Of a stretch of 64,000 nt of DNA, positions 33,133 to 42,834 are shown piece after piece; position 1 is the stretch's first letter, and each line of letters begins with the position of its first letter. The stretch covers positions 11,712,672 to 11,776,671 of the forward strand of contig NC_056001.1 of the NCBI RefSeq assembly GCF_018446385.1, written 5' to 3'. Source of the DNA: Zingiber officinale (Eukaryota; Streptophyta; Magnoliopsida; Zingiberales; Zingiberaceae). The position numbers and the translations under genes were made by a program. The notes beneath the pieces were generated by a model. It worked only from the letters and a program-made list of their open reading frames with translations. It searched no databases and had not been told where the DNA came from.

Positions 33133-34213
33133 TGTTGGTGCGGGTAGCACTAACGGTCTAACCCAGGTTTTGATGAATGACAAATAGGTTAAGTTAGTTT
33201 TGTTGTTGTCTGACACTTTGATCGAGTGTGCAGGAGAAGTCCAGACAGGTCGACGGGCTGACCGGATGTCTGGCACGAAGTCCAGCTAGGTCGACGGGCT
33301 GACCGGATAGCTGGCGAGAAGTCCAAGCGGGTCGACGGGCTGACCGGACGGCAGTAAGAAGTCGGCTAGGTCGACGGGTGGCCGGATGGTGGCGAGAAGT
33401 CCAGCGGTCGGCCGGACGCTTGGCGAGAAGTCCAGACGGGTCGGTGGCCGGACGTCTGGCGGTATGTGAGGTAAGTCCGGAGGGGTATTGCGAGGCGTTC
33501 GGGAAGGGAACATTAGGCGTCGATCCGGCTTAGATCCATTTCAGATGTCTAAGTCGAGATCGTGACTAGATTCCGGTCTCGGAAAGACGGAATCTAAGTC
33601 ATACTCTTTGCTATTACTTTGTTGAACTTTAATTGTGCTAACAATCTGTTTTACAGGATATATATTTGCCTCCGGACTAACGTTTGTCGTGCAGGACGGA
33701 TTCTGGGGGGAAACAGGGTCCGGGCGCTCGGAAGGGATCCGAGCGCCCGGGAGGCAAACTTTATCCTGATTGCGCATCGCCACGTGGAGCATCTCGGTTT
33801 GAGCAGCAACGTCACATTCCAGGCGCCCGGAACAGCATATAAAAGAAGCCCCAGGCTGGAGCTTTAGAATCAATCAAACTGAGAACTCTTCTACTGCTAG
33901 TCTTGCTGCTCGACGTTCAGTGCGACGCCAACAACGCTCCGACAAAGTGCTCCTTCGGTTTTTATTTAATTTCCTTGTCGGTATTGCTTTATTTTCACTA
34001 GCATTTCCTGTATTTATTCTGTAATCATATTTCGACTTGTTAGTGATTGCCCAACGAAAGTGGTCAAGGACCACGGGCCTTCGAGTAGGAGTCGTCACAG
34101 GCTCCGAACGAAGTAAAAAACATCTGTGTCTATTTTACTTTTCCGCTGCGTTTATACTCTAAGTTTTCGAATCGATATTCACCCCCCCCTCTATCGAATC
34201 TAACGATCCTACA
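33133..34213 (+). repeat. LTR8, terminal full-length LTR of the SIRE insertion
   Basis: 1,081 bp, ending ATCTAACGATCCTACA. It is the only copy that keeps the last roughly 95 bp after GAACGAAGTAAAA, and so defines the true LTR 3' end. GGTAT follows at 34,214-34,218. Confidence 0.94.
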
Positions 34214-34218
34214 GGTAT

Positions 34219-35305
34219 CACATCCACAATGCGAACTTACTCACTTATGTTTGCATATCTTAGTAATGAGAAGACAGAGCAACTGACATGGGCATTAGGT
34301 ACATTAAAGAAGTGGATGGTTGAAAAGAAGGCATCGTTGCCATTGGTATTTGTTTCAGATCGGGATTTATCGCTTATTAATGCAATTGAAACATGTTTTC
34401 CCAATGCACGTCACATCCTTTGTATTTGGCACATAAACCAGTGCGTAATGAAGAAATGCGCCCCTATGCTTGGTCTGGAGTTGCAACATTTTTATGCATC
34501 ATGACACTCACTCATTAATTCATCGACACAATGGTCTTATCAACATAAGTGGGATGTCATGTGCAAAGAGTATCAACGATTCGAGGGTGCTCTAAATTAT
34601 CTTTGGGATGCATGGTTACACCCTTACAAAGAGCGGTTTGTTTCAGCATGGGTTGATACATGTATACACCTCGGAAGCAATTCAAATCAAAGGTATAGTC
34701 ATTTTATTGTTTTATTATTTAAATTTTGTTCATTATTGTAGTATTTCAATTCTTTTCAGTATTTAAACACAATGCATTTTTTTTATTACAGGGCAGAATC
34801 TGCACATGCGAGATTGAAGTTATATTTGGGAGATACCATGTCATCCCTACGGACATCTTTTGAAAAAATACATAAGATGTTGAGAATTCAGTTCGGGGAT
34901 ATTAAGAAGTCATTCGAAAAATCTCTGAACATTCCACGCCATCAACATTTACACGATGATATTTTCAGTCAAATAAGGTGTCGGATTTCATTAGAGGCAA
35001 TGGAGTTGATTTCTGGTCAGCTAAAATGTATTGAGGAAACATCTCACCAACTATCCGGCAGATGCAACTGTTCTATCAAAATTGTATACGGATTGCCATG
35101 CGAGCATGATCTTGCACATTACAGATACTTTTCCATTCCAATTCCGCTTCAAAGTATCAACGCTCATTGGAGGAGATTGTCGATACATGTACATCAGTTT
35201 AATGACGAGGGAGCACAACCTAACAGGACATCCCACATTGTTGAGATATTAGATGGGATGGATCGACATATGCGAGAGCATATGATAAACAAGTTTTTGA
35301 TATGA
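34219..35305 (+). pseudogene. MULE transposase gene, middle part (DDE core and SWIM finger)
   Basis: Continues from the interrupted Ile codon: TSTMRTYSLMFAYLSNEK, then VFVSDRDLSLINAIE (second catalytic Asp region) and ARHILCIWHINQC. A TGA at 34,502-34,504 replaces the expected Trp; the frame then continues QWSYQHKWDVMCKEYQRF. An intron 34,693-34,791 (GTATAG...TTATTACAG) is spliced to AESAHARLKLYLGD. The SWIM zinc finger is CNC ... GLPCEH near 35,065-35,110. A single missing T near 35,295 shifts the frame, closing it at 35,303-35,305, while the next domain continues in another frame. Confidence 0.9.
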
Positions 35306-36168
35306 TAGATCTATCTCAAAGTATAGTTCGAGACCCTTCGTACAACACATAACATAGAGGTCGACTTACGGGTAGAGATGAGCAAAGTGGACGCCGCATA
35401 TCTTCTTTCGGAGAAGCATCCACTTCGGGATCTAGGGTCTCTCAACCGATTGCAACATCTCAAGGGAGAGGAAGACGTGGAAGAGGGTCGAAGGTTTGCA
35501 ATACTCAAACGACCCATGATCACTCTCCAGTTCCACCCATCCGTGATACTTATATTGAGAAATTACCCGTGCCTCTGCAGCGTTATATTTCTCACACTGT
35601 TGATGTTCAACCTGATGGTCATTGTGGATTCAGGGAAATAGCTGCACTAATTGGGTATGGTGAAGAAGGTTGGGTTCAAGTACGATTTGAGCTTATAGAA
35701 GAGATTCAACAAAATAAGGATCTATATGATCAACTTTATCCAGATCCAAATTTGATAACCAATCTATTATTCTCATTGAATTATTTCGAGCAGTGGGCAC
35801 CAGAAATATATTGGATGGACGCTATGCTTTTGGGAATTGTCATCGCATCAAGGTACAATCTTGTACTTCATACATTTGGTGAAAATATTGGGAGTTGTTT
35901 TACTCACTTGCCATTAAGAACTCCTCCAGTACCAAACCAAGAGCGTCGAGAAATAGCTATTGCTCATATTGGCAATCACTTCGTACAAGTTTTCTTATAT
36001 CCTCATTATCCTGTACCACCCATTCCAACTTGGTGGTGGCAACATTCATCGTATGAAGCTAAAGGATGGGTCACTCGTTATAGGACACGCACTCATTTGT
36101 GGTACGAAGTAATAGGTGCACCACCACCAAATGTATTGGGAGCAGAATTTGGAGACAATATTGATTAA
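35306..36168 (+). pseudogene. MULE C-terminal OTU-type cysteine protease domain
   Basis: In the downstream frame the sequence reads DMIDLSQSIVRDPSYNT, a TAA, then a Ser/Arg/Gly-rich linker (SQGRGRRGRGSK) and, from about 35,569, an OTU domain: VDVQPDGHCGFREIAALIG with catalytic Cys in DGHCGF, then YWMDAMLLGIVIASRYN, and the His in IGNHFVQVFL. Family knowledge: some plant MULE proteins fuse OTU or ULP1-type cysteine proteases to the transposase. The domain itself is uninterrupted to the TAA at 36,166-36,168, but the gene is broken upstream. Whether it is still expressed separately cannot be seen. Confidence 0.82.
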
Positions 36169-36179
36169 GATTTTTATTT

Positions 36180-36572
36180 TTATATGTTTTTATGTTTTTT
36201 TTTGTATTATTACATGTACTCTTCATTTGGAAAAAAAATATATTTGTTCCTAAGTTATGAATGTGTTCATTATTAATTGGTAGTATTTTTTTTAGTTTTA
36301 AATATAAACTAAAAATAAATAAAAGATTATAAACATATAAAAAAATTATTGAAAAAAATAAAACTGATAAAAAATTAATAAAGAAATTGATTAAAAAAAT
36401 AAAATTAAAAAAAATCAATTGAAAAATATAAGTATTATGAAAAAAACAATAAATTAAATTAATTAAAAAATAAAAATTAAATAAAATTTATATAAAATTG
36501 AAAAATAAAGTATTGATAAAAAATAATAAATTAAATTAATTAAAAAATAAAACTAAATAAAATTAAGGACCT
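36180..36572. repeat. AT-rich terminal repeat region of the MULE (right)
   Basis: A-rich units (TTAATTAAAAAATAAAACTAAATAAAATT) are reverse complements of those at 19,480-20,090, giving inverted flanks around the MULE gene. Confidence 0.55.
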
Positions 36573-37210
36573 GAAATGAAGGAAAAGACTGACGCGTGAC
36601 AGTTGTATCGTTGATATGGGAAGGGAATCGAATCAGTTCAGTGACGAATGGCACTCAAATACTTGTTGGATTGTTGGTAACGAGTTCGGATTTTGAATTG
36701 ATTAACAGGCAATTAATAGGATCGCCCTTTTGTTTTCCTTTTGTGTTAGATTTTTTTTTTCCCAAATTGCCTTTAGCCTTTAATAAACAAGCTAATTTTC
36801 GAATCGTAATACCCATTAATTTGACTAGTCATCTATCATACAAAGTAGATGTCCCCAAGAGTTGGTACCATTGATATTTATATGTGGTATTATTGTCATG
36901 GGTCATATGATCAAATTCTAGTATGTGAAATATATCACGGATCATCTTCCATGCAAAAGATCATTCTATTGAGAAATTATACGAGATCGTCTTGAAAAAA
37001 TCTCGAGATGAATGGTTTAAATAATAAATATCTAATTAGTTGTCAATTCAAATAGTACCTCAAACAAAAGATGCAGTCGCGCACGGATAGTCCTATAACT
37101 AAATACTGCATTTATATCTTGAGATGCTTGTAAGAGTAGCTGAGTATGTAGGCTACGGCAGTAAAATAGTTGATAATTGAATCTAATAACTAGATATCTA
37201 TGTTCTTGAA
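36573..37210. other. Spacer after the MULE
   Basis: Starts with CTGAAATGAAGGAAAAGACT and GACGCGTGACAGT, a close copy of 19,355-19,388. CCCATTAATTTGACTAGT and flanking words near 36,810-37,060 recur, diverged, at 37,780-37,880, suggesting an old duplication. No gene recognised. Confidence 0.5.
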
Positions 37211-37223
37211 TTGTAATTTAGAC

Positions 37224-37434
37224 GGTCTCTTTGGGACGGTGCGATGATTAAGACATGAGGTGTTGTCACATGAGGTCTTGGCGTTGAAATTCGGAGTGAC
37301 CGAGCATAACCTCTCCCATGTCTTGGCCATTTGCACTAATGGCTAGTAGTCATCCGTGATTTACCTCCTCCGTGTTGACCTAGGGACGGGTTGGCGGGGG
37401 CGCTGGGGGCGAGCGAATCGCCTTTTGCCACATG
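37224..37434 (+). mobile_element. Probable SINE copy 1
   Basis: About 210 bp flanked by TTGTAATTTAGAC (37,211-37,223) and TTGCAATTTAGAC (37,437-37,449). Internal GGTGCGATGATTAAGACATG and a degenerate box GGCGTTGAAATTC resemble tRNA-like promoter boxes. The GC-rich tail reads GGGACGGGTTGGCGGGGG. Assignment is weaker than for the neighbour. Confidence 0.5.
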
Positions 37435-37449
37435 AATTGCAATTTAGAC

Positions 37450-37699
37450 GTCCCCGGGGCATGGTGCTACGGTAGGACATCCAGGTTATCACCCAAATAC
37501 TCGCGGTTCGATCCCCAGCTATGACGTATTTACAGGAATTTTCCTCCAAATGGGGAGCATAATCAAAGGATGTTGGACGTCTGGGTTGGCTACCGCGCGC
37601 GTTTCCCGATTTACCCTGATGATCGATGAAAAATTTCTGTGGAACTGAACTGGTCACTCCGATCATCCTAGAAATAATCAATGAGACATTTCTTTGAAG
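37450..37699 (+). mobile_element. SINE copy 2 (tRNA-derived)
   Basis: About 250 bp flanked by TGCAATTTAGAC on both sides (37,438-37,449 and 37,700-37,711). It contains an A-box-like TGGTGCTACGGTAGG (37,462-37,476) and a perfect B box GGTTCGATCCC (37,505-37,515), spaced as in a tRNA-type internal Pol III promoter. No coding capacity. Confidence 0.7.
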
Positions 37700-38007
37700 T
37701 GCAATTTAGACATCCAATTATGATTAATAATATTCAGATTAAAATTGAATTTACATAAAATACTGAATACTAATGACCCCATTAATTTGACTAGTTATTT
37801 ATCATACAAAATAGATATTTAAATAGGACTGGGCAGCCAATATCTAATTAATTATTCATTCAAGTAATACCTTTGAAAATAGCATACACCTACTTGGTGT
37901 AAGTATCTAAAAAAAGAGCCAACATAGTATGTTACTGTCAATAAACCTATATCGATTCTCAGTAATATAGAATTCTACTAGTTATTTCAACTCTTTTTTA
38001 TCATCAT

Positions 38008-39186
38008 TGATGTGGATATGATTTAGGGCAGAAGAGGAATTAGGGAAAAGGGGAGAGATATTATGATCATTTTACTGTAGCAAGCCCTTTTAGGGGGGGG
38101 CGGGCGCGGGGCTGCCACCTTCACTCTTCTCCTTTTCCTCCTCACAACGCCGCCGCCCACGACTCCCCTTCTATTCTCTACGACGCCACCACTGACTCGT
38201 CGCCTCTCCATTTCCTTTCACCCTCTCGCCGGAGCCAAGCCACCCCTCTTCTCGCTCTCGTGCACGCCGCCGTTGAGGCCTATCGTCGTCGGAACAGAAC
38301 CCTTCCCTTTTTCCCGACCCTTACGCAGCAGCCCCGCTAGCCGGCAGTCATCGGGCACCGCGGCCTTGCTTGTCGGCGCCTCCTTCGACTCGTCACGCCT
38401 CCACACGTTGTAGCCTCTCTGACCAGCAGCCCCCGCGCGCCAACAGTACACGTGCCGATCGTCCTTACGTCGATTTCGTCCCGGCTCCGATTTCGTCTCG
38501 TTGTGTGTTGGCCTTCGTGCCGTTATCTCGTTCCAGCTTTGTATGTTGTGGTGTTTCAACTTTTGTGCCTTGGTTATTGTTGGGCGTCACTGATTTGACC
38601 GTATTCCGCTCCTGTTGTTATCCCGGTCTGCGTGTCGGTGTCTTATCCTGGCTTGCGCGCCGATGTCCTATCCTGATCTATGTGTCAATAGTGTATTTCG
38701 GCCTGCGTGCCGATCTCATTTCCCGGTTTGTGTGTTGATTTCGTGTACCGGCCTGCGTGCCGGTGTCTTATCCCGACCTGCAGCTCATCTTCTGACTTCA
38801 TGCCGCGTCTGGTTCCGCGTCGTCAGATCCAGCTCTTCATCCTGATCGGGAGTCGTCTACTCTTTCGGGTCGCGACAACTCGAGCCGCGTCCCATCCGAG
38901 GGCGCCCCCTAGGCCAGGGTACGTTACCGTACTCACCCCTTATTTATTTCATTATTATATTATTAGTCGGTTACTCATATATTCGTTGGATCCGCCTTGA
39001 GACTCGGGGTACCGGGGGCCGGGCCAACCCGGTCGTTGGCTGCAGGTAGCGTTGACCAGAGGACTTCTGACGACTTGGTCAACATAGAAGTCATCTCAGC
39101 ATACCCCCTCTGGGACGTCGCGATTCGGTCAACATTCTCACCACCTCGCCCGACGGTCCGTCTGACTCAGGTTCCGGACGGGATCA
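38008..39186 (+). repeat. Left LTR of element C
   Basis: 1,179 bp. Compared with the right LTR it lacks about 250 bp after AGCCCTTTTAGGG (the part corresponding to 42,923-43,195). The shared 3' part includes repeated CTGCGTGCCGATCTCATTTCC-like words. Confidence 0.9.
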
Positions 39187-39520
39187 AATTTGGCGCCGTC
39201 TGTGAGAATCTCCTTCGCCTGTTCTGGAACGTGAAGATGGACAATGTCGGGAGGTTCTCTGCTATTATCACAATCCCAGAGGATCCCGATGAGCATATTA
39301 TCTTCTATCCTCACGCCACCGATATTCAAGAGTCGAGGGATCGAGTGGAGCTTCAGCTGGCTGACAGGTTAGTTTTTCCATTATGTTTTTACCCTGGCTC
39401 CACGGGTATTCGGGAGTTAAGGGACCGAGACAAACCCTTAGCCGGTTGGCACGGCTCCCCGATCAGGTACGCTACAAGCTCTGCTCCCTTTTTACGATTA
39501 TAGGAACTGATATAGCTCCC
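39187..39520 (+). other. PBS and leader of element C
   Basis: PBS at 39,191-39,209. The leader then has an ATG at 39,237 (MDNVGRFSAIITIPED) and a donor-like GACAG|GTTAGTT near 39,368, which resembles CAG|GTTAGTT in element A near 17,670. The short frame (to about 39,503) has no recognised domain and is probably non-coding. Confidence 0.6.
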
Positions 39521-40270
39521 TGATAAGAGAGTAAGATTCTAGTTCCTTGATCAAAGACTAGAGCCTTCGATTTTTGATCGGACACTAGGGGCCCAGCTCC
39601 CCACTCATAGACCTGGGACACAACTCCCCGCTCATACACTTAGGACACAGCTCCCCGCTCATACACTAGGGGCACAGCTCCCCGATCATTGACTCGCAGT
39701 ACCACTTCCCGATCAGGATTTAGGGGCCTCACTTTTTGATTACAGGCTAGGGGTCTTACTCTCCGATCAAGGACCAGGGGCCCAGCTCCCCGATCAGGTG
39801 TGTTATAGGCTCTGCACCCTTCGCCATGAGGCTATGCATCCTCTTACTGCTATAGGCTCTGCACCCTTCGCCATGAGGCTCTGTATCCTCTTACTGCTAC
39901 AGGCTCTGCACCCTTCATCATGGGGCTCTGCACCCTTCACCATGGGGTTCAACATCCTTTTACTTATATAGGCGCTTCACTCTATTATTGTTATATGCTC
40001 TACATCCTTCACTTGTTTGGCAGCCTCTTACATCTATAGGTGTTGCTCCCTTCACCCACGGTGTTCTGCTTCCTCATATGGCTATGGGCTTCACTCCCTT
40101 TGACGGTCAAGGCTCAGATTATTCTCTCCTTGATTCCGCGGATATTTGGGAGTCGAGGGATCGACACTATTTCTCTCACTGACTGTATGAGCATCTGGGA
40201 GTTGAGTCAGTCGGTTGACATCACTTCGCGATCAGGTTGACATCACTTCGCGATCAGGTATGATAAAAGC
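39521..40270 (+). repeat. Element C array 1: GCTCCCCGATCA-type and CTCTGCACCCTTC-type repeats
   Basis: 39,590-39,800 repeats GGGGCCCAGCTCCCCGATCA-like units of about 30 bp. 39,800-39,960 repeats a 50-bp unit, TATAGGCTCTGCACCCTTCG plus CCATGAGGCTCTGCATCC. 40,215-40,260 repeats TTGACATCACTTCGCGATCAG twice. Confidence 0.75.
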
Positions 40271-40399
40271 TCTATCTTTTCATATTGCTACGGACTCTGC
40301 TTCTATGAGCTTCAAGGCTTATCCTCCCCCATTCGGGGTCAAGATATCGCCACTGGTCTCGGACCAGAGTATCACCACCGGTCTCGGATCGGAGTATCG

Positions 40400-40745
40400 A
40401 TAACGATCTCTCGGTCGAGCTTCCAAACCAATTCCAGGTCGGGCTCCCAGACCAATTCCTGGTCAGGCTTCCAAACCAATTCCCGGTCGGGCTTCCAGAT
40501 CCAGTCCTGATCAGATCTCTAGATCAATTCCTAGTCAGGCTTCCAGAATGCTTCTTGGTCAGGCCTTCAGATTGTTTCCTGGTCAGGTCTCCAGATCGAG
40601 TTCTGGTCGGGTCTCCAAATCAAGTCCTGGTCAGACCTTCAGATCAAGTCCGGGTCAGGCCTCCAGATTGCTTCTTTGTCAGGCCTTCCGATTGTTCTTA
40701 GGTCAGGTCTCCAGATCAAGTACTGGTCAGGCCTCCGGATAACCT
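40400..40745 (+). repeat. Element C array 2: about 30-bp unit
   Basis: Eleven or more diverged units of CCTGGTCAGGCTTCCAGATC with alternating TCGGGTCTCCAAATCAA. Non-coding. Confidence 0.8.
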
Positions 40746-40749
40746 CCCA

Positions 40750-41680
40750 GTCGGGATTCCAGACTCTCGCCCCAGTGCGAGTTATAAGTGAGCACTGCTC
40801 TCACGCCCAACGACCTTCCCAGTCGGTTGTCCCAGACTCTCGCCTCAATGCGAGTTATAAGTGAGCACTGCTCTCACGCCCAACGACTGTCCAGGTTAGC
40901 TGTCCCAGACTCTCGCCCCAATGCGAGTTATAAGTGAGCTCTGCTCTCACGCCTCCAGACTCTCGCCCCAGTGCGAGTTATAAGTGACTCCAGACTCTCG
41001 CCCGAATGCGAGTTATAAGTGAGCATGACTCTCACGCCCAACGACCTTCCCGGTCGGTTGTCCCAGACTCTCGCCTTAGTGCGAGTTATAAGTGAGCTCT
41101 GCTCTCACGCCCAACGACTTTCCCGGTCGGGTCCCAAACTCTCGCCTCAGTGCGAGTTATAAGTGAGCTCTGCTCTCATGCCTCCAGATTCTCGCCCCAG
41201 TGCGAGTTATAAGTGAGCATGACTCTCACGCCCAACGACCTTCTCGGTCTGTTGTCCCAAACTCTCGCCCCAGTGCGAGTTATAAGTGAGCACTGCTCTC
41301 ACGCCCAACGGCCATCCAGGTCGGCATTCCCAGACTCTCGCCCCAGTGCAAGTTATAAGTGAGCACTGCTCTCACGCCCAACGACCGTCCAGGTCGGTTG
41401 TCCCAGAAGTGAGCACTGCTCTCACACCCAACGACCGTCCAGGTCGGTTGTCCCAGACTCTCGCCCCAGTGCGAGTTATAAGTGAGCACTGCTCTCACGC
41501 CAAACGACCTTCCAGGTCAGCTGTCCCAGACTCTCGCCCCAGTGCGAGTTATAAGTGAGCATGACTCTCACGCCCAACGACCTACCCAGTCGGTTGTCCC
41601 AGACTCTCGCCCCAGCGCGAGTTATAAGTGAGCATGCTCTCACGCCCAACGACCTCTTGGTCGGCACTCATCACTCCACT
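40750..41680 (+). repeat. Element C array 3: 55-90-bp unit with two hairpins, about 13 copies
   Basis: The unit contains CTCTCGCCCCAGTGCGAG, TTATAAGTGAGCACTGCTCTC, ACGCCCAACGACC and TCGGTTGTCCCAGA. CTCGC/GCGAG and GTGAG/CTCAC form two small stems; their arms are conserved while the loop of the first varies. Confidence 0.88.
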
Positions 41681-42820
41681 CACTTGCCGCTCTGCCCGAC
41701 ACTCATCACACTCGCCTCACTTGTCGCTCTGCCCGACACTCACCAAACTCGCCTCACTTGCTACTCGCTCTGCTCGCCGCTCTTCACTTGTCGCTCTGTC
41801 CGGCACCCATCACACTTGCTTCACTCGCCACTCTGCTCGGCACTCATCCTTCGCGTTTCGCTCACCACTGTTGCTCGGATGGCACTCACCGCTCACTTGC
41901 CGCTCTGCCCCGCACTCATCATACTCGCCCCGCTCGCAGCTATGCCCGGCACTCATTATACTCACCGCTCACTTGTCGCTCTGCCCGGCACTCATCATAC
42001 TCACCCCGCTCGCCGCTCTGCCCGGCACTCATCATACTCGCTCTGCTCGCCGCTCTGCTCGCCACTCAGCGTTCGTGTTTTGCTCACCGCTGTAGCTCGG
42101 TCGATACTCATCGTTCACTTGCCGCTCTGCCCGGCACCCATCATACTGGCTCCGCTCGTCGCCCTGCCCGACACTCGCCATTCACGTTTCGCTCATTGCT
42201 GTTGCTTGGCCATTGGCTCGACCACTCACTGGTGCCCCTCGGCTACTCGTTTTACACCGATCGGCCTATCGCTTAAAGGCTTTCTCGTTTGCGCACTCGA
42301 CATCACTCGCCCATTCTTATTCTGCTCGGTAGGCATTCTCTCTATAGCCCGGTCACGATTTATTGATGCTCGGTCAATATTTTTCTCGATCGCGATCACG
42401 GCTCTGCTCATCCATCATTCTCTCTATGACTCTATCACGATTTGCTGTCGCTCGGACGACATCTTCTCGGTCGCGCGTTGAACATCGCTCTCCCATTCTT
42501 AGTTCGACTGATCAACATTATATTTGTTTCCTGGTCGGCATTCTCTCTACTGCCTAGTTGACATTTTTGGGTCGTCCGATCGGGATTTACTGTCGCTCGA
42601 TCGTACGCTTGACATCGCTCGCCCATTGACTTTAGACCTGCTCGGTATTCGCTCAATTCCCTGCTGGGCACTCGCTCGACATTGCTTTTGCTGCTCGGTC
42701 AGCACTTATTCTTTTCGTTATAAAACGAGCCCAGTGATAGGAGTTTGCGTTCAACAGTGGTTATATTTTACGTTGGACTTGGTCTAGTCAGTCGGACTTG
42801 CGCCTCCTTCGACTAGACTT
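41681..42820 (+). repeat. Element C array 4: CACTCATCA / GCTCTGCCCGGC repeats and unique 3' part
   Basis: 41,681-42,220 repeats TTGCCGCTCTGCCCGGCACTC and ATCATACTCGCC-type units. It yields a long but compositionally simple open frame (41,555-42,481) that I consider non-coding. 42,221-42,820 carries looser repeats such as CGGCATTCTCTCTA. Confidence 0.75.
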
Positions 42821-42834
42821 GAAGGGGAGGCTTG
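42821..42834 (+). promoter_or_regulatory. Polypurine tract of element C
   Basis: GAAGGGGAGGCTTG directly before the LTR start TGATGTGG. Confidence 0.75.

Larger units (their letters stand above)
21804..34213 (+). mobile_element. SIRE-type copia insertion with eight LTRs in series
   Basis: A single insertion by its perfect GGTAT duplication. Order: LTR1 (truncated 3' end), a partial internal region (late RT and RNase H plus 3' tail, 22,841-24,917), then six units of [LTR lacking its last ~95 bp + ~355 bp of 3' tail ending in a PPT], then a full LTR8 (33,133-34,213). Internal LTRs start TGTTGGTGCGGGTAGC directly after a polypurine tract. Gag, protease, integrase and most of RT are missing. Lineage assignment to SIRE rests on the RNase H sequence, the GCCAAAGGGGGAG tail motifs and the LTR layout. 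Confidence 0.93.

Noticed and set aside
37361-37681. 106-codon minus-strand frame
   Set aside because: It spans the SINE pair and its GC-rich tail; no domain.
41555-42481. 308-codon open frame in element C
   Set aside because: It is a translation of CACTCATCA/GCTCTGCCC tandem repeats; overlapping frames on the same strand are also open and no domain is present.
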